A DNA stretch of 64,000 nt from Epilithonimonas arachidiradicis. GTDB lineage: Bacteria > Bacteroidota > Bacteroidia > Flavobacteriales > Weeksellaceae. Positions 48,184 through 56,952 of this stretch are shown here, one piece after another. How positions within the stretch are numbered: position 1 is the stretch's first letter; every line of letters starts with the position of its first letter. The translations under genes and the position numbers were made by a program. The stretch lies in the NCBI RefSeq assembly GCF_003610695.1, contig NZ_RAQH01000001.1, positions 1 through 64,000 of the forward strand. Reading direction: 5' to 3'. The notes beneath the pieces are model-generated. The model had not been told where the DNA came from. It ran no database searches and saw only the letters and a list, made by a program, of their open reading frames with translations.

Positions 48184-49419
48184 ATGATTTCTTTTACACC
48201 ACTTCGAGTTTTAAAAAATATAGAATTTCGTCATCTTCTTACAGGAAGATTTTTCCTGATTATTGCTTTCAGGATGCTCGCAACCTTGCTAGGTTGGTGG
48301 GTTTATCAGTTGACAAAAGACCCGTTTTCCATTGGTTTGATTGGACTTTCTGAAGTGATTCCTGCGGTTTCCTGCGCACTTTATGCCGGTCATATTATCG
48401 ATATGAACGAGAAGAAAAAACTGCTGTTGATTTGTAATTATGTTTATGTCATTCTGATAAGCCTGCTTTTGATTCCTGCATTTTTAGGACACAGGATGCA
48501 TTTTACAGGACACGAGATCACATATTTTATTTATGTAGTTATTTTTTTTACAGGAATTTCCCGTTCGTTTCTTGGCCCATTGGTTCCAAGTATGATTCCG
48601 AGGATTGTAAAGCAGGAAAATTTGCCATACGCTGTGACGCTGAATCAAGCAACATTTCTAATTGCATCTGTTTCAGGACACGCTTTAGGTGGTTTTTTGA
48701 TTGCTTTGATTACGATAAAATGGACTTTGGTGGTGATTGTTTGTAGTATGATTCTCGCTTCTTTATTTTTCTGGACGATTAATCAACAACAATCTGAAAA
48801 CAAAAAGAAGGACGTCAAAGTCTTCGAAAGTATGAAGGAAGGCTTGGCTTACATCTATAAAACGAAGGAAATTCTAGGCGCTCAAATGCTGGATATGTTT
48901 GCGGTTCTTTTTGGTGGAGCCGTGGCGATGATTCCAGTTTTTGCAAGCGATATTCTGAAGGTGGGCTCGGAAGGTTTTGGATTGCTGAATGCAGCTTCTG
49001 ATATTGGTTCGATGTTGATTATTATTACTTTATCATTAATTCCATTGAAGAAAAATCAAGGAAAAATTTTGCTTTGTGTAGCAACTGGATTTGGATTGTG
49101 TATTATCGGATTTGGATTGTCGAAAATGTATTGGCTGTCATTCGGATTCTTAGTTCTGAGCGGAATGTTGGACGGAATAAGTGTTGTGATTAGAGGGACA
49201 ATTGTCCAGTTGAAAACGCCTGAAGAAATCCGAGGAAGGGTTCTGAGCGTGAATTCGATTTTCATAATGTCGAGTAATGAATTGGGACAATTTGAAAGCG
49301 GATTGACTGCAAAATTAATGGGCGTTGTACGTTCTGTAGTTTTTGGTGGAACAATGACAGTTTTGACTGCGTTGTTTATTGGAGCGACTTCTAAGAAGTT
49401 GAGAAAGATGGAATATTAA
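48184..49419 (+). CDS. MFS transporter
   Basis: This 411-residue protein has about 11-12 membrane helices, with a typical loop motif between helices 2 and 3 (YAGHIIDMNEKKKLLLIC). It resembles drug or siderophore exporters of the MFS_3/EntS type. The conserved PEEIRGRVLSVNSIF near the C-terminus fits that group. I start at the ATG at 48184; the longer frame begins with TTG and adds nine residues from spacer DNA. The substrate cannot be predicted. Confidence 0.88.
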   Translation: MISFTPLRVLKNIEFRHLLTGRFFLIIAFRMLATLLGWWVYQLTKDPFSIGLIGLSEVIPAVSCALYAGHIIDMNEKKKLLLICNYVYVILISLLLIPAFLGHRMHFTGHEITYFIYVVIFFTGISRSFLGPLVPSMIPRIVKQENLPYAVTLNQATFLIASVSGHALGGFLIALITIKWTLVVIVCSMILASLFFWTINQQQSENKKKDVKVFESMKEGLAYIYKTKEILGAQMLDMFAVLFGGAVAMIPVFASDILKVGSEGFGLLNAASDIGSMLIIITLSLIPLKKNQGKILLCVATGFGLCIIGFGLSKMYWLSFGFLVLSGMLDGISVVIRGTIVQLKTPEEIRGRVLSVNSIFIMSSNELGQFESGLTAKLMGVVRSVVFGGTMTVLTALFIGATSKKLRKMEY

Positions 49420-49442
49420 TATTCTTAGAAATATTACAAAAT

Positions 49443-49472
49443 AAAAAAGGAAGCAAATTGCTTCCTTTAATT
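49443..49472. terminator. Bidirectional terminator
   Basis: AAAGGAAGC / GCTTCCTTT (49446-49454, 49460-49468) with T-runs on both sides, between convergent MFS and glmM genes. Confidence 0.88.
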
Positions 49473-50855
49473 TTATATCAAACTTCTGATTTTCGCAATC
49501 ATATCGTCTCCGAGTTTATCTGCTTCTTCCTGAGAAAAAGCTTCGGTATAAATCCTGATAATCGGTTCTGTATTAGATTTTCTCAAGTGAACCCAATTTT
49601 CTGCAAAATCGATTTTCACGCCGTCTACTGTTGAGATTTCTTCGTTTTTATATTCTTCCTGAACTTTCACCAACAAAGCATCAACATCAATCTCAGGAGT
49701 CAATTCGATTTTCTTTTTGCCCATAGAATAGGCCGGATAACCTGCTCTCAGTTCAGAAACCGTTTTGTTTTCTTTTGCTAAATGAGTCAGGAATAATGCA
49801 ACACCAACCAAAGAATCTCTTCCATAATGCAAATCAGGATAGATAATACCACCATTTCCTTCGCCTCCGATTACAGCATTTTTTTCTTTCATCAGGTTAA
49901 CTACATTAACTTCACCGACAGCGCTTGCAAAATATTCTGAATCCAGATTTTTCGCAACATCTCTCAAAGCTCGACTTGAAGAAAGATTAGAAATAGCAAC
50001 CCCTTTTTTCAGCTTCAAAAGATAATCTGCAACAGCAACCAACGTATATTCTTCGCCAAACATTTCACCTTTTTCATCAATCAAAGCCAGTCTGTCAACA
50101 TCCGGATCCACGACGATTCCCATATCTGCACCTTCTTTTTTTACCAAGTCGCAGATGTCGCCAAGATGCTCTTTCAAAGGTTCCGGATTGTGCGGGAAAT
50201 GTCCTGTTGGTTCGCAATATAACTTCACCACTTCAACACCCAATTTTTCCAAAAGTGGTGGAATAGAAATTCCTCCCGTAGAATTAACCGCATCCAAAAC
50301 TACTTTGAATTTCTTAGCTTTTATTGCTTCTACATCTACAGTTGGCAATTCCAAAATCTTCTGAATATGAATATCAAAACCGTCTTCTCTGGTTTCATAT
50401 TTTCCCAGATCATCCACTTCTGCATAATTGAAATCTTCATTTTCTGCCAAAGCCAAAACTTCTGCACCGTTTTCTCCGTTGATGAATTCGCCCTTATCAT
50501 TCAGTAATTTCAAAGCGTTCCATTGTTTTGGATTGTGAGAAGCAGTAAGGATAATTCCGCCGTCAGCTTTCAGTTCAGGAACCATTACTTCTACGGTTGG
50601 TGTTGTAGAAAGACCTAAATCAATTACATTAATTCCCAAACCTTGCAATGTAGAAGCGACCAAAGAAGAAACCATTTGACCAGAGATTCTCGCGTCTCTT
50701 CCGATAACTAGGGTTAAGTTTTTTTTATTTTTATTATTCTGAAGCCAAGTTCCGAATGCCGAAGCAAATTTTACCACATCAAGCGGTGTCAAGTTATCAT
50801 TTACTTTTCCGCCGATAGTACCTCGGATTCCGGAGATTGATTTTATTAATGACAT
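49473..50855 (-). CDS. glmM: Phosphoglucosamine mutase
   Basis: This 460-residue alpha-D-phosphohexomutase has the phosphoserine loop TASHNPKQWN (Ser106), the metal-binding loop DPDVDRLALID, the sugar-binding GGEGNGG and the phosphate-binding C-terminal RKSNTEPIIRIYTE. It converts glucosamine-6-phosphate to glucosamine-1-phosphate for peptidoglycan and LPS precursors. The WN after HNP and the overall order fit GlmM rather than PgmA, though a phosphomannomutase role cannot be excluded. It is followed by a terminator. Confidence 0.88.
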   Translation of the reverse strand: MSLIKSISGIRGTIGGKVNDNLTPLDVVKFASAFGTWLQNNKNKKNLTLVIGRDARISGQMVSSLVASTLQGLGINVIDLGLSTTPTVEVMVPELKADGGIILTASHNPKQWNALKLLNDKGEFINGENGAEVLALAENEDFNYAEVDDLGKYETREDGFDIHIQKILELPTVDVEAIKAKKFKVVLDAVNSTGGISIPPLLEKLGVEVVKLYCEPTGHFPHNPEPLKEHLGDICDLVKKEGADMGIVVDPDVDRLALIDEKGEMFGEEYTLVAVADYLLKLKKGVAISNLSSSRALRDVAKNLDSEYFASAVGEVNVVNLMKEKNAVIGGEGNGGIIYPDLHYGRDSLVGVALFLTHLAKENKTVSELRAGYPAYSMGKKKIELTPEIDVDALLVKVQEEYKNEEISTVDGVKIDFAENWVHLRKSNTEPIIRIYTEAFSQEEADKLGDDMIAKIRSLI

Positions 50856-50922
50856 TTATTTTAAGGTTTTTTTTCTGATTGCAAATGTATTAAAAAGAAG
50901 TGATTTGAGTTTTAACTTAAGA

Positions 50923-51921
50923 TTACAACGCTGGGATTTTGTCTTTAATTTTATCATAAATTCTCTTCACTTTAGCTGGCGGATTCAATCTATAACCAAT
51001 AAAAAAGAGAACGTAGAAATCATTTTCATAAATGTTTGAACCATTATCTTTATAATGATTTCCAGCGTAATTGAACTTGGATCCAAAAAATATTTTCTCT
51101 GAATTGTAACCCAAATGAAGTCCGGCGCCAAAGTTTTGAGTGAAATAGTTAGCTTTATCTCTTTCACTTTGATTGACATCATTTTTATAATTGCTCCATT
51201 TTTTTCCTAATCCACCATATAAATAAGGCGCAATATTGATTTTTTCTGTAAGAAGATAATTGTAATGATAACCCAAATCTACACTCAGATCCAAACGTTT
51301 TTCACGAGATTTTATATCATTCTGAATGTCGGAGAATATAACATATTCATAATTGAAAGCAGGAACGAAACTTCCACTGCTTTTCGTTTGCCATTCTTTT
51401 TGATAGTAAATTCCTTTCAAGGAAAAGTCTTTATTAATAATGTAAGAAGTGGATCCTCCGAAGCTCTGAAACCTCAAATTAGGAAAAGTCAAATAAGGAT
51501 CTCTATTTTTTCTCCAGTTATCAATATAATCCTGTGTATTTCTCAAATAATAACCTTTGCTGTTTTTGTAAGAAATTGTCTGGATAAAGTTTTTTGGAAA
51601 AAATCTGAAAGTATAACTGGTAAAACTGCTTTTTCCCTTTAGGTGATTATTGTTTCCGATTATAAATTTTGGCGCAAAAGATATGCTTGCACTTACGAAT
51701 TTGTAATCGATGCCAATCGTTGTATTAATTTGATTGTTGAGTGCTAATCTTGGAGTAATGCTTAAGTCTTTGGATGTGATGACGAGTTCATTTGTATTCG
51801 TATCAATATTTAGTCGAAGCATCAATTTTTCATCGTAAGAAATCACATTATTATTAATGCTGTCATTTTGTGCAAGTGTAAAAATGCAGAAATGAAGCAA
51901 AATAATAGCAAGAATCCGCAT
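50923..51921 (-). CDS. DUF4421-family outer-membrane protein
   Basis: This 332-residue protein has a signal peptide (RILAIILLHFCIFTLAQ) and a long beta-barrel with many aromatic strand ends (GIDYKFVSASISFAPKF, YTFRFFPKNFIQTISYKNSK, VLFFIGYRLNPP). It matches the DUF4421 type found in Bacteroidota; function unknown. It lies 47 bases after the Cys-rich microprotein gene, so it might be read through from the feo operon, or transcribed alone. Confidence 0.78.
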   Translation of the reverse strand: MRILAIILLHFCIFTLAQNDSINNNVISYDEKLMLRLNIDTNTNELVITSKDLSITPRLALNNQINTTIGIDYKFVSASISFAPKFIIGNNNHLKGKSSFTSYTFRFFPKNFIQTISYKNSKGYYLRNTQDYIDNWRKNRDPYLTFPNLRFQSFGGSTSYIINKDFSLKGIYYQKEWQTKSSGSFVPAFNYEYVIFSDIQNDIKSREKRLDLSVDLGYHYNYLLTEKINIAPYLYGGLGKKWSNYKNDVNQSERDKANYFTQNFGAGLHLGYNSEKIFFGSKFNYAGNHYKDNGSNIYENDFYVLFFIGYRLNPPAKVKRIYDKIKDKIPAL

Positions 51922-51968
51922 TGTTTAGTTCTAATTTTCTAAAACTAAAATACTAAAAACATTCTGGA

Positions 51969-52112
51969 TTAAGAACATCCGCAATTAGGCCCACAGTTTT
52001 TTCCTTTGTCTTTCTTAGAAAACGTTTTTGAGAATTTTCGGACAATCGCATAAACTGCAGCTAAAATGATAACGCCAACTATAATATATTGTATAAGTAA
52101 TGAATTGTCCAT
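51969..52112 (-). CDS. FeoB-associated Cys-rich membrane microprotein
   Basis: This 47-residue protein has one membrane helix (YIIVGVIILAAVYAIV), a basic linker (RKFSKTFSKKDKGK) and a tail NCGPNCGCS with three closely spaced cysteines. It follows feoB by seven bases on the same strand. It matches the FeoB-associated Cys-rich family, which may act at the pore in ferrous iron transport like FeoC-type partners. The reading frame is short but context and motif are convincing. Confidence 0.9.
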   Translation of the reverse strand: MDNSLLIQYIIVGVIILAAVYAIVRKFSKTFSKKDKGKNCGPNCGCS

Positions 52113-52119
52113 TTTAAAA

Positions 52120-54147
52120 TTACTTTAAAATCTGATAAACAATCAAAGCCGAAAAGTATGCCAAAAAGGTCATTGAAACAGTTTGTAACATTGTCCACTT
52201 CAAGCTTCTTGTTTCTCTATAAACTACGGCAATTGTCGAAATGCATTGCATCGCAAATGCATAGAAAATCAAAATCGAAACGCCTGTTGCAAAGCTGAAA
52301 ACTTTTTCGCCGTTTGGATGAACGTCTAGTCTCATTTTCTCGATCAGTTTTCCTTCAGGTGCTTCATCATCCAGACTGTAAAGGGTAGATAATGTACCAA
52401 CGAAAACCTCTCTTGCTGCAAAACTTGTCAGGATTCCAATTCCCATTTTCCAATCATAACCAAGCGGAGCAATCGCAGGCTCCATCGTTCTTCCGATTCT
52501 TCCAAGATAAGAATGGTCCAATGAAGAATCTGTTGCTAAAACTTCGTTTTTATGTTGTGGCGGACCAAAATAACTCAAAGCCCAAAGAATAATACTGACT
52601 GTGAAAATTACTTTTCCGGCTCCCGAAATGAATTCCCAAACTTTACCCAAAACCAATTTGAAATCATATCCGAACAAAGGCATTTTGTAAGTTGGTAGAT
52701 CCATTACCAAGAAACTTTTGATTTTCGTTTTGATAAAACTTTTCAGGATAAAAGATGATAACAAAGCCATCAAAAAACCTATCAGATACATTATCATCAA
52801 GGCGATTGCTCTGTACTTGATGCCATAAAAACTTTCGTCAGGAATAATCAATCCGATAATAATACTGTAAATAGGAAGCCTCGCAGAACACGTCATAAAA
52901 GGCGTTACAAGAATTGTAATCAATCTTTCTTTGACGTTTTCGATATTTCTGGTGGACATAATCGCCGGAATTGCACAAGCAGTTCCGGAAACCAAGGGAA
53001 CGATACTTTTTCCATTGAGACCGAAAGGTCTTAGCATTCTATCCATCAGGAAAACAACTCTCGCCATATATCCCGAATCTTCCAAAAGATAAAGGAAATA
53101 CAAAAGAATTCCAATTTGAGGCGCAAAAACCAAAATCCCACCAATTCCCGGAATGATTCCGCTGGACACTAAAGAATTGATTGGTCCTTCCAGAAGATGC
53201 TCTCCTGAAAATTCTGATAACCAAGTGAAGAAATCTTCTATCCAAGTCATTGGATATTCTGCTAAGAAGAAAACGCTTTGGAAAATCAATAATAGGATTA
53301 ATAAGAAAACAACGTAACCCCAAAATTTGTGAACCAAAACTTTATCCAATTTTTCAGTTAATAACTCTTTTAACTGAGGTTTTTTCTCCGTGATTTCAGA
53401 AGTAATTTTATCAATATTCTGATAACGTCTTACCGTTTCTGTGATTTGTAATCTTTTTGGAACACTGCATTTGGTATCTTCCTGAGTGATCATCTCGTGG
53501 ATATTTTCAATTTTTCCGAGATAAGTATCTGCTGCTAAAAGTGTCCAGATTTTGTAAAGATTCTTTTCAGAAGTATTAGAAGAAATCTTATAAACCAAAG
53601 ATTTTTGTTCTGGTGGAATTTCAAAAGAATTGGTCTCCGCAATTTTGAATTCATTATTAAAAACCGCCTCACGAACCGATTCTATTCCAATATTATTTTT
53701 AGCGTTGGTTTCAAAAACCGGAATACTCAGAATCTGTGAAAGCTTAGAAATATCGATTTTTATTCCTCGTTTTTCGGCTTCATCCACTTGATTCACTACC
53801 AAAATCGCCGGAATTCCCAAATCCTGAATCTGCTGAAAAAGAAGCAAACTTCTTCTCATATTGATAGCATCAGCAATGTAAACAACACCGGAATAATCTT
53901 CCTGAATCAGATAACGAGAAAAAATAGCTTCGTCCTCAGAAGTTGGATAGATGCTGTAAGAACCGGGTAAATCGATAACTTCGATTTCCTCGTTTTTGTA
54001 AATATAATTTCCGGAATGGCTGGCAACCGTAACACCAGCATAGTTTCCAGTCTTTTGTTTTCTGTTACAAAGGATATTGAAAAGTGTGGATTTCCCGACA
54101 TTGGGATTTCCTACCAAAAGAATTTGTTTTTGCTTTTTGTCCTGCAT
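52120..54147 (-). CDS. feoB: Ferrous iron transporter FeoB
   Basis: This 675-residue protein has an N-terminal G domain with GNPNVGKS (residues 13-20), the DLPG motif (about 59-62) and NQVDE (G4). It is followed by a helical domain and a membrane part with two Gate motifs (IPGIGGILVFAPQIGILLYF; VSGTACAIPAIMSTRNIENV). It imports Fe(II) across the inner membrane using GTP. Its start overlaps the feoA stop by one base. Confidence 0.97.
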   Translation of the reverse strand: MQDKKQKQILLVGNPNVGKSTLFNILCNRKQKTGNYAGVTVASHSGNYIYKNEEIEVIDLPGSYSIYPTSEDEAIFSRYLIQEDYSGVVYIADAINMRRSLLLFQQIQDLGIPAILVVNQVDEAEKRGIKIDISKLSQILSIPVFETNAKNNIGIESVREAVFNNEFKIAETNSFEIPPEQKSLVYKISSNTSEKNLYKIWTLLAADTYLGKIENIHEMITQEDTKCSVPKRLQITETVRRYQNIDKITSEITEKKPQLKELLTEKLDKVLVHKFWGYVVFLLILLLIFQSVFFLAEYPMTWIEDFFTWLSEFSGEHLLEGPINSLVSSGIIPGIGGILVFAPQIGILLYFLYLLEDSGYMARVVFLMDRMLRPFGLNGKSIVPLVSGTACAIPAIMSTRNIENVKERLITILVTPFMTCSARLPIYSIIIGLIIPDESFYGIKYRAIALMIMYLIGFLMALLSSFILKSFIKTKIKSFLVMDLPTYKMPLFGYDFKLVLGKVWEFISGAGKVIFTVSIILWALSYFGPPQHKNEVLATDSSLDHSYLGRIGRTMEPAIAPLGYDWKMGIGILTSFAAREVFVGTLSTLYSLDDEAPEGKLIEKMRLDVHPNGEKVFSFATGVSILIFYAFAMQCISTIAVVYRETRSLKWTMLQTVSMTFLAYFSALIVYQILK

Positions 54148-54401
54148 TACTCCGAAACTTCTACCTGAATAAATCTTGCTTCTGCTTCTCTCAGGGCAAT
54201 TCTGGTTTTATCCGAACCGTATTCTATATAAAGAGGTCCATTGAAAGGAGCCTGATAAAGAACTCTGAAAATGGTTCCCGGAAGCAATCCCATTTCGATG
54301 ATTTTGGTTGGCATCTGAAGGTTTTCATTATCATAACCAAGAATTTTCCCGATTTTGTTTTTCGGAAAACAACAGAGTTTATCGATGTGTTTTGTTTGCA
54401 A
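54147..54401 (-). CDS. feoA: Ferrous iron transport accessory protein FeoA
   Basis: This 84-residue SH3-like protein contains the FeoA motif KIIEMGLLPGTIFRVLYQAP and the terminal GSDKTRIALREAEARFIQVE. FeoA associates with FeoB and is needed for transport. It is the first gene of the feoA-feoB-Cys-rich operon. A -7 box (TACCTTTG, 54428-54421) and an inverted repeat lie just upstream, suggesting iron-dependent repression. Confidence 0.95.
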   Translation of the reverse strand: MQTKHIDKLCCFPKNKIGKILGYDNENLQMPTKIIEMGLLPGTIFRVLYQAPFNGPLYIEYGSDKTRIALREAEARFIQVEVSE

Positions 54402-54420
54402 GACTAAAATTTTTGGACTA

Positions 54421-54454
54421 CAAAGGTAGCTTATTTCAAATAAATCTAAATAAG
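54421..54454 (-). promoter_or_regulatory. feo promoter with candidate iron-responsive operator
   Basis: The -7 box TACCTTTG on the minus strand occupies 54428-54421. Directly upstream is the inverted repeat CTTATTT (54430-54436) / AAATAAG (54448-54454), on the minus strand starting CTTATTTAGATTTATTTG. It covers the spacer and -33 region. Similar TTATTTAGATT half-sites are plausible Fur or DtxR-type sites in Flavobacteriia. The regulator is inferred. Confidence 0.5.
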
Positions 54455-54463
54455 ATGTTTGTC

Positions 54464-54495
54464 ATAAAAAAACCGGAAACTAATTTCCGGCTTTA
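54464..54495 (-). terminator. Terminator of the GLPGLI gene
   Basis: CCGGAAA / TTTCCGG (54473-54479, 54484-54490) followed on the minus strand by TTTTTTT. It separates the GLPGLI gene from the feo operon. Confidence 0.88.
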
Positions 54496-54498
54496 TGT

Positions 54499-55395
54499 TT
54501 ATTTTTTCTTTTTCTCTGTAACCTGTGGAACTTCTATCGGGTTGTCTGTAGATTTGAAGAAATCGTTTAGCATTTTTTCTTGATTCTTCAGCATTTCACC
54601 AATAGTAAGGTCGCTTCCCGGCATTTTCATAGAAAGCATATTTTGTGGAACCTGAGTTCTTACTTCTGCCATCGGATCTTGTTTGAAGGCAGCATAAGCT
54701 TTTTCGAATTTATCTTTAGCAATCGTTTTCTTCTCATTGCTCATCCCGTATTTTGCATTAACTTCTTCTGCGTAAGTGAATTCTTTCCAGTCTTTCACCG
54801 ATTTGTTACCAGATAATAACCAAGAGTAATTTTTTTCATCGTCTTCAATCTTCACAATTAATCCCGGCAATCCGTAGAATTTGTAAGGTCCATCTTGGAA
54901 AGGAATATCAGTTGAGAACCAAGCAGTCCATTTTCTTCCTCCAAACTCAGTTGTAGCTTTTTGGGTGTTATAAGTTCCAATTTTTTCTTTGTCAGTCAGT
55001 ATTTTCCAATCAAATTTTAGACTTTCCTCGTAGGCAAAAAGATTTCGGTTGATTCTGTCAACATACATTTCTGTCATTGCAGGATAATTCTTGTAGATTT
55101 TATAGGAGAACTTTGGCCATCTTATCATTTTGGACATATCCTTGAAAGTCTTTGTTTTTTCCATTTCTTCAACTGCAGATTTGATGATAGAATCTTGCGC
55201 AGGCAAAGTAAAATCCTGATAAATCGATTTGTCTTTAGCAATGTCAAGTGTCGTCATTACTTTATCCAATCTTGCGGAATCCTTTTTTGGTTTATATGTC
55301 AGTTCATAGAAGAAACGGTTGGCTGTTTCTTGTGCGGAAACCACTAATCCTAGTAACAGCAAAGGAAGAATGACTAATTTTTTGAGAGATTTCAT
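54499..55395 (-). CDS. GLPGLI-family protein
   Basis: This 298-residue secreted protein has a signal peptide (LVILPLLLLGLVVSAQ) and the family motif YGLPGLIVKIEDDE near residue 170. In many Bacteroidota these proteins are encoded near TonB-dependent transporters. A C-terminal region rich in Met and Lys (LSMKMPGSDLTIGEMLKNQE) could bind metal, which may be relevant beside the feo operon, but that is a guess. Confidence 0.92.
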   Translation of the reverse strand: MKSLKKLVILPLLLLGLVVSAQETANRFFYELTYKPKKDSARLDKVMTTLDIAKDKSIYQDFTLPAQDSIIKSAVEEMEKTKTFKDMSKMIRWPKFSYKIYKNYPAMTEMYVDRINRNLFAYEESLKFDWKILTDKEKIGTYNTQKATTEFGGRKWTAWFSTDIPFQDGPYKFYGLPGLIVKIEDDEKNYSWLLSGNKSVKDWKEFTYAEEVNAKYGMSNEKKTIAKDKFEKAYAAFKQDPMAEVRTQVPQNMLSMKMPGSDLTIGEMLKNQEKMLNDFFKSTDNPIEVPQVTEKKKK

Positions 55396-55453
55396 ATTTT
55401 TTATTTTCTTGTTTCTGACTAATTAGTGCAGGATTCTGAAAAATGTTACAGAA

Positions 55454-56203
55454 TTATTGATACATTTTTTTTATGGATTCATTCATCAATTGATAAATCT
55501 TCAAATGTTCTTCATCAGTAATTAATTCTTCGTGAAGCTTCAGTACTCTTTCGTCACCTCTTACGGCTGGTCCGGTTTGCGCAGATTTGGGCTCTAAGTG
55601 ATGAATTTTCTCAACAGTTTCATCAATCAAAGGAATGAAATAATTGAAATCTAAATCCTGAGAATCCGAAATTTCCTTCGCTCTTGCAAAAAGATGATTC
55701 ACAAAGTTGCAGGCAAAAACGGCTGTCAAATGGATGTATTTTCTTCTTTCGTAATCCGAAGTTTCAACATTTTCGGAAATAATCGAAGCCAATTCGAATA
55801 ATGATTTTTCGTCAATCTGATTTTCAGCCTCAATGAAAAAAGGAATTTTGGAATAATCAAGATTTTTGGTTTTAGAAAAAGTCTGTAATGGATAAAAACT
55901 TGCCTTCCTATAATTACCTTTCAGGATTTCCATAGGAAGCGAACCGGAAGTATGAGCAACTAAAGCATTTTCGTTTTTAATTAATTCAGAAACATTTTCC
56001 ACGGCAGAATCGGAAACGGCAATAATATAAAGTTCTGCATCTTCCAATTGATTAGTTGAAAAAGGAATGTTGAATTCAGTCGAAATTTTTAATAATTCAG
56101 CTTTATTTCTGCCAAATATCTGATGAATTTCAATATTATTTTGCTTAAAAGCTTTCACAAGATGATAAGCTACGTTTCCCGAACCGATAATTATTGTTTG
56201 CAT
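55454..56203 (-). CDS. Rossmann-like / DUF2520 oxidoreductase-type protein
   Basis: This 249-residue protein opens QTIIIGSGNVAYHLVKAFKQ with a GxGxxxxH-like dinucleotide-binding turn and has a C-terminal helical DUF2520 domain (YIHLTAVFACNFVNHLFARA; PKSAQTGPAVRGD). The architecture resembles NADP-dependent oxidoreductases such as ketopantoate reductases, but the reaction is unknown. A -7 box (TATCTTTG, 56215-56208) ends five bases before the ATG, so the mRNA may have almost no leader. Confidence 0.88.
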   Translation of the reverse strand: MQTIIIGSGNVAYHLVKAFKQNNIEIHQIFGRNKAELLKISTEFNIPFSTNQLEDAELYIIAVSDSAVENVSELIKNENALVAHTSGSLPMEILKGNYRKASFYPLQTFSKTKNLDYSKIPFFIEAENQIDEKSLFELASIISENVETSDYERRKYIHLTAVFACNFVNHLFARAKEISDSQDLDFNYFIPLIDETVEKIHHLEPKSAQTGPAVRGDERVLKLHEELITDEEHLKIYQLMNESIKKMYQ

Positions 56204-56299
56204 CTAACAAAGATAAGAATTTGATGATTTATTATGCCTTATTAATAAGGAAGGCTCGATTTTGGATAGAGGTTTTCAGAGAAAATTGAAAAAATAATT

Positions 56300-56307
56300 T
56301 AACTTTG
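56300..56307 (+). promoter_or_regulatory. -7 box upstream of the ECF sigma gene
   Basis: TAACTTTG matches TAnnTTTG; TTTTC at 56273-56277 might be a weak -33. The ATG follows 35 bases later. Confidence 0.4.
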
Positions 56308-56342
56308 GTCTTATTTTTTAATCAAAACAACGAAACATCTGA

Positions 56343-56900
56343 ATGAAGCTCAAGGATGAGGACATTGTAAAGCTTTTAACTGCACCTCAAACTGTAGAGA
56401 AAGGTTTGCGCGCGATGATGGATATCTATCAGAGTCGCCTTTATTGGCATATCAGACGTTTGATTGTGGATCACGACCAAGCTCAAGATGTTTTACAGGA
56501 TACTTTTATCAAGGCGTATCAGAACATTCATCAGTTCAAGAGTGACAGCAAATTGTACACTTGGCTTTACAGGATTGCAACTAATGAAGCTTTGCAGCAA
56601 CTCAACAAAATGAACCGGATGAAAAAGACAGATGAAGATGCAGAATATTATATGCAGAATCTAGTCGCTGATACTGCTGGGAAAGATGGAGAAGAAATCC
56701 AGATTTTGTTGCAACAGGCCATACAGACTTTGCCGGAGAAACAGAAGTTGGTTTTTAATATGCGGTATTATGATGATTTGCCTTACGAGGAGATTTCGAA
56801 GATATTGGATATGTCCGTCGGAACTTTGAAGACCAATTATCATTACGCCAAAGATAAGGTGGAGCAATATATAAAGGATAATTACTCGGAAGAGTTTTAA
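56343..56900 (+). CDS. ECF-type RNA polymerase sigma factor
   Basis: This 185-residue protein has sigma region 2 (SRLYWHIRRLIVDHDQAQDV with LQDTFIKAYQNIHQFK) and region 4 (LPEKQKLVFNMRYYDDLPYE, then SVGTLKTNYHYAKDKV). It lacks regions 1.1 and 3, as in extracytoplasmic-function sigma factors. It heads a three-gene set with a single-pass membrane protein and a periplasmic protein, consistent with a sigma/anti-sigma/sensor arrangement. Confidence 0.93.
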   Translation: MKLKDEDIVKLLTAPQTVEKGLRAMMDIYQSRLYWHIRRLIVDHDQAQDVLQDTFIKAYQNIHQFKSDSKLYTWLYRIATNEALQQLNKMNRMKKTDEDAEYYMQNLVADTAGKDGEEIQILLQQAIQTLPEKQKLVFNMRYYDDLPYEEISKILDMSVGTLKTNYHYAKDKVEQYIKDNYSEEF

Positions 56901-56952
56901 AATAATAAGAGAATGATGATGAAATGTTTGATAAAAAATAAAATAAGAGCAA

